64,000 bases of DNA from Clitoria ternatea (taxonomy: Eukaryota; Streptophyta; Magnoliopsida; Fabales; Fabaceae), in NCBI GenBank assembly GCA_037962975.1, contig CM075669.1, positions 80,582,001 through 80,646,000 on the forward strand, given 5' to 3'. A program made the position numbers and the translations under genes. The stretch's first letter is position 1; every line of letters begins with the position of its first letter. This document shows, in pieces, positions 25,801 to 38,000 of the stretch. The notes under the pieces are model-generated. The model worked only from the letters and a program-made list of their open reading frames with translations. It had not been told where the DNA came from and did no database searches.

Positions 25801-28800
25801 AGTCTCACAAACCCCATATAACCATTGAGTATCATTTGTATAAAGGAGTTTGGCTTGTGCCCAAATAGATTCACAGGTGTCATAAGGGCAAAAAATTTGT
25901 TTGAGTAGGAGACAAGGTGGATTTCAAAATGCTACAAAGTTCAGCATCGAGAGTACCCCATTTAAGACGATCAGTAGTAGGAATAGAGTTTTCTTTGGTT
26001 GTAAGATGGTCAAGATAACCATGTCCCTTAAACCAAAGTTTGACATCGGAAGCCCATATCCTATAGTTGGTTTCGTCGAATTTTTCAGCATTTAGAGTGT
26101 TAAGGATAGTGATAGGACCAGTAACAGCAGCAGCAACCATTAGGAGAGAGAAAATTAACAGTAACAGAGGAGAAAGTACAAAACGAACCCTAACAGTGTC
26201 AAACGATGTCCGAACCAAACAAGCAATGGCAGAATCAGAACCTACAAGCCAAGGCGAGCACGGCGATGTAAGGCGGAGGCTAGTCGGAGCTGCCACGCGC
26301 CGTCACACGCTGGCGGCGGTGCGGCTAAGAGAGAGAAACGCACGAACGGAGATGGCGCGCGTGAGGGCGCGTGCGGCGGCCGATGGTGGCCGGGTTTTGG
26401 GGTTCGGCGATCTGGGGGTGGCGGTTCCGATCCAGGGGTCGGTGGCCGGAAAAGACGCCGGACAGAGGTGGCGGCAGTGGCAGGGTACTGTTCACGTGGG
26501 AGAAAAGTAGCGGAAGAAACCTGGAGCAGGCGGAAAGAAGCACATGACTAAAGAGAAACCTAAGATGAGACAAGTTTCAAATAAAAAATTTTCACCGGTG
26601 AGCAGTGGGCCCACTAGGTAAAGCACAGATTAGGGTTGCCTCTCGTTAGGCTCTAGATACCATGTTTCAAACCAAGGAAACCGAGAGACATTGGATGAAT
26701 TCCGTGTGTTTGAATACATATCGGAGTAGCATTTTTTTAATAGCAATGTAATAAATATAGGATCAAAATACAATCATATATAATCAATCCTAATTACATA
26801 TTTCTATATTTACAATAGTCTAACAAGTAGATTCAAACATGCTTAAGCTAGCTCCAGCCAAAACAAAAGCAAACAATAACTTGCTGTTAAAAGATGCCTG
26901 TCTTGAGCAATAGTGTAATATCATAATATGCACTCTTGACAGACAAGTTTCTTAAGAATTCCAGGATATACTATATTGAGTGCTGATTGAGTCATATCTT
27001 GGTGTTTGTATTCTTTATTCTATGAATCTTCTTACAGTCAATAGAATTTGCTTCAAGAGTATTTTTTTTAAATATTTTTGTTAAGAAGTCTCACATTGAC
27101 TGAGATATAGTCAATCAAGAGTTGCCCTTTCGTTATGGGTCTAAGAGTTACCCTTTGCCTGGTCCGGTAGGCTTCGTTGGAGGGGGTGTGTTGGAAGTCC
27201 CACATCGCCTGTCTCATAATATTTCGCATGGTTTAAATACCTGTTGGACCACTCCAACCATTGCCAATTGGTTTTGGTATGTAACCTTTAACATGGTATC
27301 AAAGCCTATCCTAGATCCGTTGTTGGGTCGCCCTTGTTGTCCACACTCCATTCTTGAGTGTGGGAGTGTTCTGTAAGTCCCACGGGCCACCCATATTCAT
27401 CCATACTCCATTCTTGAGCACGAAGGAGTGTGTTAATAAGTCCCACTGGCCACCCGTATTCATCCGTGTTCCATTCTTGAGTGTGAAAGGGTGTGTTAAT
27501 AAGTCCCGTACGCCACCCGTATTCATCCACACTCCATTCCTAAGCGTGAGGGGGTGTGTTAAAAAGTCTCATATTGACTAGAGATATGGTCAATCAAAAG
27601 TATATAGGGTGGAGGGTAATCCCCATACTATGAGCTAGCTTTTAGGATTGAATTAGGCCCAATACCCAAATTTAAGAATTTCAATAAAGTTGGATTGGAT
27701 TTTTGTCATTTTCATGTTTTCCTGTTTTTGTTTTCATTCCGAGTTAGTAAGCTCTTGATCTGCTATGTTCTTACTGTTGCTGTTCTGACTGCCTCTTACA
27801 GCTTGTCTTTCGTACTGTTGGATTCTCTGGAGCGGATATAAGAAACCTTGTCAATGAAGCAGCAATAATGTCGGTAAGTTTATTGCCGCATGCATTTATT
27901 GCCTTATTTTAGGTACTCAACTTAAAATTATCAGCCTTGGCCTAGACCTGTCCCCTAGGTGCCTTTAAATATAAGTTTTTATCAGAAAATGGAAGAGCAA
28001 ATAAGATTAATCTACTTAGGGTGGGAGATTATAATAGGTGATAACCATTTTGTGAATGTATGTCACTTTCTGTTTTTCTTTTATGTCTTCGTTTAGGGAA
28101 GTTATTGTATCCTTAGTGATTTTTCTTCTATTCAACAATCTTCTTCTTTCACAAAGGAAAAAAAAGGAAATTAATAAAACAATATTGATTATCTTCATTG
28201 TTTCATTTATTCAACTTTCTGTTTGCAAGTACATAATTTACCCTATCCTAATCCTGAATTAGAACCAAATATGGAAAAGTCTACTTGTTTTGTTGAGCTG
28301 CTATAACTATGAGTTCCAGTATATTTTGTCAAATCTCAGTATATATTTTGTGTAAAATTACCCTCTTTTAGTTAGCTGAGCCCTACTTATTCTTACTCTT
28401 GAGGTTCTGGACTTCATGTCTTTTAGCTCCTCCTCTCTTGAGCTAGATTTTGAGAGAGTTTGGCTTGGTCCGTTTCTAATATGTGACTGTGTGAGTTGCT
28501 AATCTATCTGTTTCATTTTTTATGTGGTAGATATGTTTGTGGCATGTTCTATCTGTGTGCTTCTGAATTCTTGTGTAACATATTCAATATCTTGTATGCA
28601 TTTTGACATTAATAACATTTTTTTTGTTCTAATCATACAAACTTGTTGGATGCAGGTGAGAAAAGGACATTCCAAAATTTTCCAGCAAGACATTGTTGAT
28701 GTACTAGATAAACAATTGCTTGAGGGTATGGGTGTCCTTCTCACGGAGGAGGAGCAACAAAAATGTGAAGAAAGCGTATGTATAATAATTTGGTAGTTCT

Positions 28801-31800
28801 TTACTGTGGATACGACATGATATACCATTTTGTACTGAAGTTGTTACTTTACTATAGATATCTTCTGAAAAGAAGAGACTGCTTGCTGTCCATGAAGCTG
28901 GTCACGTTGTGTTAGCTCACCTATTTCCACGGTTTGACTGGCATGCATTTTCACAGCTCCTTCCCGGTGGTAAGGTATGATGTTAGGTTACCACAGTTTA
29001 CAAAATGATGATATTTGATTATTACTATTGGTATTTTGACCTTAGATGGAATTTCTCTTTCAATTAATCAGGAAACCGCGGTATCTGTATTCTATCCTCG
29101 AGAAGATATGTTAGACCAAGGTTATACAACATTTGGTTACATGAAGATGCAAATGGTGGTGGCTCATGGTGGTCTATGTGCTGAACATATTGTATTTGGT
29201 GATATAACTGATGGAGGAAGAGATGATCTAGAAAAAATAACAAAGGTAATTAATCAATTAGGATGAATTTGCTACCTTAAGCAAATGATAAATACTACTG
29301 ATGTAAGACAATTGTGCATGATTATGTGACTCAAAAGGCTATGGTAAATACCCTCACATTTCTAAAGTCAGAGTACTAAAAATAAAGGTGGGAGGGAAGG
29401 GATTATGCATGGGAAATTTCTTGTAATTGGCTAGGCATAGGGGAATAAGGGAGAGAGAAATGAAGGTGAAAATTTAGTTGGAGAAAATATTTAAAAGCAG
29501 AGAAAATGAGAGGGGCAAGGCACACTAGAATCAAATAAAATGCTGAGGTGTTGGGTGGGTGGGGATATTCTGTGCATCAACAGAACTCCCTTGTTATATT
29601 CTCTCTTTCCTTTCTCAATTCTCCTAATAGAGATTGGTTGGAGTGATAAAATATCTCTAGATTTCATTTGGTAAAGGTTATTTTATTAGCCACTCCTTGT
29701 TCTCATCTCATTGGCTATTCAGAATTTCTTTGTCAGACATGCAGAGATTGGCTTGCTTTGGATAGTTTTTTAGTTTAGTTTCTGTTTTTCGGAGGATATC
29801 ATGCTATTACAGTGCACTATCCTCTTAATAATTTTTTTCCTATATGAAAAAAATTATTCAAATTTTATGAACCAACTCACTCCTACCTAATTCTTACTTG
29901 TGCTCATAAGTCATATCCAATTAGTCAGTGAAGTGAACTAAAATACATTTAATGCTAATTTATCAAGATCGCTTCTCTGATAGAATGTAACATAATCATC
30001 ATTTATCATTTCCTTTTTTTGTGCATGTGACCGTGAGGCTTGCTTTCTAAATACATGTTATTCTTGAGTTTGAGCTGCATCTCCTTTCCATGCATTTGCT
30101 GTGTGTTTTATTCCATTGGTAAACCTATTTTTATTGCTTTGGATTCTTACATCTTTACGGTGTGTATAGCAATGTACTTATGTTGATTTTAATCAGTTCC
30201 CTTATCACTGAAATTTGTTTTCAGATTGCCAGGGAGATGGTAATCAGCCCACAAAATAAAAAGTTGGGGTTGATACCTTTAACAAAAAGGGTTGGCTTAG
30301 CTGATCGGCCTGACAGTCCAGATGGCGAGTTGATAAGATATAGAGTATAATCCGTCTTTGAAGCATCAAATATACACACACACACAATGTTTACCTCTCT
30401 TTGTTATGTGAAAGTAATTCATTTTTGTTTCTTCATTTGTGACAAGTGGGACGACCCTCAAGTAATTCCTGCTAACATGACTCTAGAGGTGTCTGAGCTT
30501 TTTTCAAGGGAGTTGACAAGGGTAATTTCGACTCTCTCTTTCAATATCTATATGTGTGTGTGTGTATATATATATATTATTTTGTATGGAATTTGAAAAG
30601 AGCTTCAAGCTTATGCAAATTCTTCTCCATTGAATATAATACTGGCTCGTGCAATTGTGTTTTAACTGACTGTTATTTCATGTTAAACAGATGACATAAC
30701 ATGAGCATGACATATTTTATATTATATGAGATGAAGAGATAACTTCAACATGAGATTTCTGTTTTTTGTGCTAAATAATCAAGAGGGAAATAAATATTTG
30801 GTTAAATTTTTTGAAATGTCCTCTACTAAAGAAAATGATTATTTTTATGCTTACAATTGTCTTCTCGGTAAGTATACAATGATTTTAAGTTGTTTAATTG
30901 TATGTTATATGTTATGAAAGTACATTGAAGAAACCGAAGAACTTGCAATGAATGCTTTAAGGGATAATATGCACATCCTGGACTGGGTTGCAAGGGAACT
31001 ATTGGAGAGATCAAGAATTACTGGATTGGTATGTTCTATGCTCTTTTATCTGCTGCCTGTTTCTGTTTCCTCTGTCATTTGAGTGGGAAGTGACTGACGT
31101 ATGACTAACTTTTGTGTAGTGTTTGATCCTTAAGGGACTGTAGGCAATCCTTTCTTATAGTAACAAAAAATTTATTTTGCCTCCGTGTTGAAGACTAATG
31201 TGCCCAAAAGCTTAAAGTTGTTCCATGGAGACCCGGGGATGGTTTTATATCTTTTAACACTTCCTCTCATGCAAGAGCCCTTTGGGCTTAAAGTGTAGGG
31301 AAATGCCCTTGGTGGCTTGGTTGTTGTACTGGGAGTGGACATAATCAAATTCTTGAACCGTTGGTCTAAGATTTTTTGATCCAAAACGAATTTTCCCCTG
31401 TGCCCCATATTTGTGTATTTAGGCTTGATTATATTATTCATCTTTTCCTTTCCTCTCTTTTAAGTAAATTTATTTATGTTGGCTTTCCCTTCTTAACTAC
31501 TATGTTATGCATCCATAGGAGGTTGAAGAAAAATTGAAAGAACTATCTCCAGTAATGTTTGAGGACTTTGTGAAGCCGTTCCAGATAAACCTGGATGAGG
31601 TACTTTCTTCCCTCCTGCTTAATGTGGTTCAGATTATTAAATTGAGTCCTTTTCTTCAGCACTGTTACATGTTGACATAATGCATTTGCTGATATAGCCG
31701 CTGAATTGCAGGACTCAAGCCGTATTATTAGAATTAGGAATAGTTACATACCAACTTATCCTGAGATTAACAATAATAACACCTATACCTTCTTTTGTTA

Positions 31801-32039
31801 TTAGAATTAGGAATAGTTATATACAAACTTATCCTGAGATTAACAATAATTACACCTATACCTTCTTGATTTGAAAATTGCACTTGCATTCCTCATTTAA
31901 TATGTTATTATTCTTACATATTGACACCCTTTATTTTTAATAAGTGATGAATACTTCCCTATAAGTGTACAAACCATACACATTGCCCTTGAAAATAAAA
32001 TAGCAAAAGACGTACATCAGTACAAGGGAGGCATGTGTA

Positions 32040-32090
<51 letters not shown>

Positions 32091-35000
32091 TCCTGTGCCA
32101 TGCACTATGTACTGTTAACTATAAAAAGGGAGATTTACTGAATTGTGTGTCTAATGTAGACCACACTATGTGTTTATGTACTGTACATGTAAATGCATTC
32201 ACAGTACATCAGAAAAGGATCAATTACAATAGTTATAATAGGAAAAAGATCAGGAACTAATCTAGGTAATTAATACATAATTGTGGAATTGATTCTAATC
32301 TAATACTACCTCCGTCCCTAAATATAAGATCCTTTTCAAAAAACCATCTTTCAAATTTCAATGTCATTAATTATTTTTTGACCTAAATACCCTTTATTAA
32401 TGTATAACTTTTACTATAATAATAAATGAATTAAATTATTTATCTCTCCAATGATAATTAAGTAGTAAATAGAGAGACTAAATGGAGAGAGAATAAGTGA
32501 AGAAAATTTAATAATGAGTAATAATCACTTGGAAAACTACTACAAATTTCAAACAAATTTAATAATTTTAACTAAATTAACCAACATCCTTAATATGTGT
32601 GAATTACGGAAAAGAGTTTTATATTTAGGGACGGAGGTAGTATTTGCATACCATCAGTAACATTTATTTTATCTCATTAGAAACTCTTAAATAGATAAAT
32701 ATTTAGTAAAAATTCTTCATAAATATCATTTACTAAATCTACTTATACACACGTGAGAGGAAAAAATAGTGAGAAATCATCATGCGCAAGTGCAAGGCAA
32801 AAATGTGGAAGACATGTAAGGGAAAATTATTCAAATAAACAGGAAAAGAATTATGCGAATGAATAGAAATATAGGCAAAAAATAAAAAGAACAAAGCAGA
32901 ATGAATAGGTGACAAAATGAGTGTGGCAAAACTCTTGTAAATAGGTATGAAAATTACGAACAAAAATATAAATCAATCAGACTGCTAAAATAGGCTGGAA
33001 AAAAAATATACAAATAGGTAAGAAAATAAGTGAGAAAATAAGTTGCAGGATGAATTCCTATAATAATTTATGTAGACAATAATGTAATATTTTATATTTT
33101 TATATATAATACTCCCTTTGGTCCTTTTTATAAGACTACGTTTTGTAATTTTTCTTGGTCCTTTGTGTAAGACCCATTTCAATTTGTAAGACTTTGTTTT
33201 GAAAAATAATTAATAAATTAATATATTTAATAAATTTACCTAGAATAACTAAATTTTTTGATGGGTGTGAAATGATATTATTGAGGTTAAGAGAACCAAG
33301 AGACATTGGATGAATTTTGTGTGTATGAATACACAATGTAGCAATGTATTTATAATGACTATATAATAAATACAGAATCAAATACAATTAATCCCAATTA
33401 CAAATTACCATAATTACAATATTCTAACACCCCCCTCTAGCTAGAGCATATAAATCATATGCACCAAGCTTGTCACATATGTATTTAATTACGAGGACCT
33501 CTAAGAGCCTTTGTGAGAACACCTGCTAATTGATCATTGGAATTTACAAATTTTGTAACAATGTCTCCTAATAAAATCTTTTCTCTAATGAAGTTGCGGT
33601 TTATTTCAATGTGTTTTGTCCTCTCATGAAACACCGAATTCGAAGAAATGTGCAATGCTACTTAATTATCACAGATGAGTGTCATTGGTGTTGCTTCCCC
33701 AAATTTTAGTTCTTTGAGCAATTGTTTGAGCCATATGAGCTCACATGTAGCTAAACCCATGACCTGATACTTTGCATTTACACTTGACCAAGCAACGTTT
33801 TGCTTCTTACTTTCCCAAGAAACCAAATTATTGCCAAGGAAAACACAATAGCTTGTAGTAGATCTTTTATTAATAAGAGATCATGCCCCAGCGTCTGAGG
33901 ACCTAACAATTCGAGTATGACTCTTGTCTTCGTACAAGAGTCCTATACCTGGTGCCCCTTTAATATATTTTAAGATGTGGATAACTGCATCCCAATGACC
34001 TTCACAAGGAGAGTTGAGAAATTGACTTACCACACTGATTGCAAAGGAAATGTTAGGATGGGTGGCAGTAAGGTAGTTTAGCTTTTCAACTAGCCTCTTA
34101 TATTTCTCTGAATTTAAGAGGCTCCTCTTGTTCTGACATAAGCTTAGTGTTGGAATCCATTAGAGTGTCTATAGGTTTGGTCCCCATCAATCCAGTTTCC
34201 TCCAAGATATCCATCACATGCTTTCTTTGAGAGATCACAACACTTGATCTAGACTATGCCACTTCTATCCCCAAGAAGTAGCGAAGTCTTCCAAGGTCTT
34301 TTGTCTGGAAGTGATGATGCAAATGTTGTTTCAATTGGACAATGTCAGTGTGATCACTAGCTATGATGACAATGTCATCAACATACACAATCAAGTAAAC
34401 ACACTAGAGGTAGAATGCTGATAGAAAATAGAATGATCTACCTCACTCCAAGTCATGCCAAACTCTTTAATCACCGTGTTGAATCTGCCAAACCATGTCC
34501 TTGGAGACTGCTTAAGACTATATAAAGACTTTCGAAGTCAACAAACTAATCCGTAGAACTTCCCTTAAGCAACAAATCCATACCAGGTGGGTGCTCCATA
34601 TACACTTTTTCAATCAGATCACCATGGAGGAAGACGTTCTTGATATCTAACTGGAAAAGAGACCAATGAAATATGGCTGCAATGGAAAGGAATAAGCGAA
34701 TAGAAGTCATAGCCACCCGAGAGTCAAGGCAAAAAATCTAAGTCTAGCCTTTGGCCACCAATCAAGTCTTCAACCGATCAATAGAGCCATCTGGGCCACA
34801 GAGTCAAGGAGACTATCAACTAACAAAGAAGGAAAGGGATGAACAATACCAAGTCCTTGAGATTGAGTTTGAGAACCATAAACCATAGTAATGGAAGGTA
34901 AAGATTTAGAACTAGAAAGGGTAGAGAATAAGGATTAGTTATCGTCGGTGGCCATAGAGTCAAGGACCCAAGGACCAAGAGAAGTAGAATGAGAGACACC

Positions 35001-38000
35001 AGCAAAGAATTACCCGTTTGCACTATAGAAGCTGTGGAACCTGAAACCTAACGCTCCCCATACCACTGGAGAAAATCATGGTAAGTAGGAGTGGTCATAG
35101 CCTGATGTGATGTAAAGTTAGGGCTGGGTGGCTCAGACGGTCCAAATGAAGGTACCTGCACAATATTTACCATTCTAGGGGGCGACCATGTAAAGCAAAA
35201 CATCCATCAACTATATGCCTAATCTTATGACAATGTTTACATTTTGGTCAAGTTTTACCAATTCGACAATTGTTGTTTCGATCCTGAGCAACCAAAGCAA
35301 CTTCTTTGGTTGTAAGATGATCAAGATAACTTTGAACCTTAAACCAAAGTTTGAAGTCGAAAGCCTAGATGGCGTAGTTGGTCCCATCAAATTTTTTAGT
35401 GGAGAGAACAATAGGGATGCTATTGCTGAGAACAATAGCCATTAGAATGGAGGAGAGAGAAAATGTAAACACACATGGACAACGGAAAAAACTAGCCAAA
35501 TGGAATCCGAATCAAACACCCAAGGGAAGATTTGAGACCAGGAGGAGATGAGTGTACTAGTCCAAAGGGCGGCATGAACAGAGCCACCATGTGTCGGTGG
35601 TAGTACGGAGAGGAGAGAGAAAGCGCACACAAAGAACGCACATGTGTGAGTGCGTGTGAGGGAGGTTGGGGCTGAAACTCTGGGGGTGGGCCATCTGATC
35701 TAAGGGAGATCACCAAAAAAGGTTTGCCGGTGATGAACAGTGGCGAAGAATATCCGAAAAGACGACCGAAAAATCGAGAAACACGGTTGGAAGTAGTTTC
35801 AAAACCTAGAAGCATAACACATGGTTTGAAAGAAAATTTCAGCAATGGGTAATGGGCCCACTTGGTATGCACATATTAGGGTTGCCTCTCATTAGGCTCT
35901 GGAGACCATATTGAGGTTAAGAGAATCGAGAGACATTGAATGAATTCTGTGTGTCTAAATACACAATGGAGCAATGTATTTATAATGACTATATAATAGA
36001 TACAAAATCAAATACATTTAATCCTACTTACAAATTACCATAATTACAATATTCTAACAGATTTAATAATCTTATATAAAAAAGACCGGGGAAAGTATTG
36101 TAAGTTATAATAGTAATAATGTTAAAGAATCCAAGTGTTACAGTCCCACGTCGAGTAGATGTGAGCATATTGGACAGTTTATAAGTACAAGGACTTATAC
36201 ACCTAATACCTTGTATTATGGTGTTCAACACTTATGTGTTTACTCTTCTTGATGCCTCTCTATTGTTATGGACACCCCTCATTCGCTTTCAATAAATTGT
36301 TAAGAATGAGGAAATCTAGAGGCATTGGATGAATTCCGTGTGTTTGAATACACAACGGGTTAGCATATTTATAATAATGAAATAATAAATACAGGATCAT
36401 AATATAATCATATACAATCAATCCTAATCAATTTACAATATTCTAACACTCCCCCTCAAGCTGGAGCAGATAAATCATATGCACCAAGCTTGTCACATAT
36501 GTACTTAATACGAGGACCCCTAAGAGACTTTGTGAGAACATGTGTCAATTGATCATTGGAATTTACAAATTTTGTAACGATGTCCCCTGATACAATCTTT
36601 TCTATGATGAAATTGCAATCTACTTCAATGTGTTTGGTCTTCTCATGAAACACTGGATTAGAAGAGATGTACAATGCTGCTTGATTTTCACAAATGAGTG
36701 TCATTGGCGTAGTTTCCCCAAATTTTAGTTCTTCAAGCAACTGTTTGAGCCATATGAGCTCACATGTAGCCAAAGCCATGGCTCGGTACTCCACTTCTGC
36801 ACTTGATCGGGCTACAACACTTTGCTTCTTACTTTTCCAAGAAACCAAGTTATCCCCAAGGAAGACACAATAGCCCTAAGTAGACCTTCTGTCAATAGGA
36901 TATCCTGCGCAGTCAGCATCTGAATATCCAGTTATTCTCATATGACCCTTGTCTTCATACAAGAGCCCTTTTCCTGGTGCCCCTTTGATATATTTTAAGA
37001 TGCGGACGATTGCATCCCAGTGACCTTTACAAGAAGAGTTGAGAAATTGACTTACTACACTAACGGTAAAGGAAATGTCAGGACGTGTGACAGTAAGATA
37101 ATTTAGCTTTCCAACTAGTCTTCTATATCTCTCTGGATCAGAGAAAGGCTCCCCCTGTTCTGGCATAAGCTTAATGTTGGGATCCATAGGAGTATCTACC
37201 GGTTTGGCCCCCATCAAGCCGGTTTCCTCCAAAATATCCATCGCATACTTTCGTTGAGAAATCACAATTCCTGATCTAGATTGTGCCACCTTTATCCCCA
37301 AGAAGTAGCGAAGTCTTCCAAAATCTTTTGTCTGGAAGTAATGATGTAAATGTTGTTTTAAAAGAGTAATGCCAGTGTGATCGCTGCCTGTGATAACAAT
37401 GTCGTCAACATACACAATCAAGTAAACACACCCAGAGGTAGAATGTCGATAAAAAATAGAATGATCCGCCTCACTCCGAGTCATGCCAAATTCTTTTACC
37501 ATGGTGCTGAATCTGCCAAACCATGCTCTTGGGGATTGTTTAAGACCATAAAGGGACTTCCGAAGTTGGCAAACTGATCCTGAACACTCCCCCTGAGCAA
37601 CAAAACCAGGCGGACAGAGGCCATCTTAGCCACCGGGGAGAAAGTATCACCATAATCAAAGCCAAAAATCTGAGTATAGCCTTTGGCCACTAAGCGAACC
37701 TTCAACCGATCAACAGAACCATCTGGGCCAATTTTGACTGTGTAGACCCACCTGCATCCGACCACTGTTTTACCAGAGGGAAGAGGAACCAGATCCCAAG
37801 TTTCACTGCTTTGTAGTGCACTCATTTCCTCAAGCATGGCCTACCGCCATCCATGATGAGATAAAGCTTCACCTACAGTTTTAGGAATGGCAACAGAAGA
37901 CAAAGAAGACACACCTATATAATGGGAAGGGGACAAACGATGATAAGACAAAGCAACATAGTGAGGAGAAGGATTACGAGTGGAACGAATACCTTTGCGG

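Larger units (their letters stand above)
16685..26825 (-). mobile_element. copia element C (minus), split by element D and a solo Cassandra-like LTR
   Basis: The flanks AGTAG (16680-16684 and 26826-26830) are a perfect 5-bp TSD. LTRs of 163 bp differ at about 11 positions (~7%). Reading right to left: LTR, PBS, GC-rich leader, gag, CCHC, protease, integrase, RT, RNase H, LTR. Removing element D and the solo LTR with their TSDs leaves about 4.95 kb. Gag-pol is broken by frameshifts and stops, so it is defective. It is antisense to FTSHI4. Confidence 0.9.
27079..27677 (+). mobile_element. TRIM-like composite with 63-bp tandem modules in FTSHI4 intron 10
   Basis: The 3' repeat 27557-27677 (TGTTAAAAAGTCTC..AATTTAAGA) matches the intron 8 TRIM LTR, and a related start TGTTAAGAAGTCTC lies at 27079. 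Flanks ATTTT and ATTTC give a 4/5 TSD. Inside lies an LTR-like unit of another TRIM family (27189-27293, TGTTGGAAGTCCC..TTTAACA) followed by PBS-like TGGTATCAAAGCC. Three 63-bp modules ending in a G-rich tract and TGTTAAnAAGTC then lead into the 3' repeat. No protein is encoded. Confidence 0.6.
33279..36059 (-). mobile_element. copia element A (minus), internally deleted
   Basis: The 151-bp LTRs (33279-33429 and 35909-36059) differ at about 12 positions (~8%). Flanks GATAT and GATTT give a 4/5 TSD. The internal part keeps gag, knuckle and a protease edge, then jumps to RT and RNase H; integrase is missing. All frames contain stops. It belongs to the same family as B and C and is the most decayed of the three. 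Confidence 0.85.
33112..36095. mobile_element. Stowaway-like MITE split by copia element A
   Basis: The left end CTCCCTTTGGTCCTTTTTATAAGAC (from 33112) and right end near 36066-36095 (AAAGACCGGGGAAAG) are imperfect inverted repeats with TA at both outer flanks (33110-33111, 36096-36097). The two halves (about 167 and 31 bp) are separated exactly by element A and its TSD, so the MITE was present first. Confidence 0.65.

Noticed and set aside
26067..26573. 147-codon plus-strand and 82-codon minus-strand frames
   Set aside because: They are artefacts of the GC-rich leader of element C, where stop codons are rare; no protein motif.
27375..27566. Regularly spaced repeats that could suggest a CRISPR-like array
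   Set aside because: The repeats are contiguous 63-bp tandem units without unique spacers, in a plant intron.
27306..27581. Overlapping frames with repeated peptide units
   Set aside because: They come from the 63-bp tandem repeat; the period is a multiple of three, so stops are avoided in several frames at once.
32033..32260. 75-codon frame starting with poly-Tyr
   Set aside because: Translation of a TTA microsatellite; no conserved sequence.
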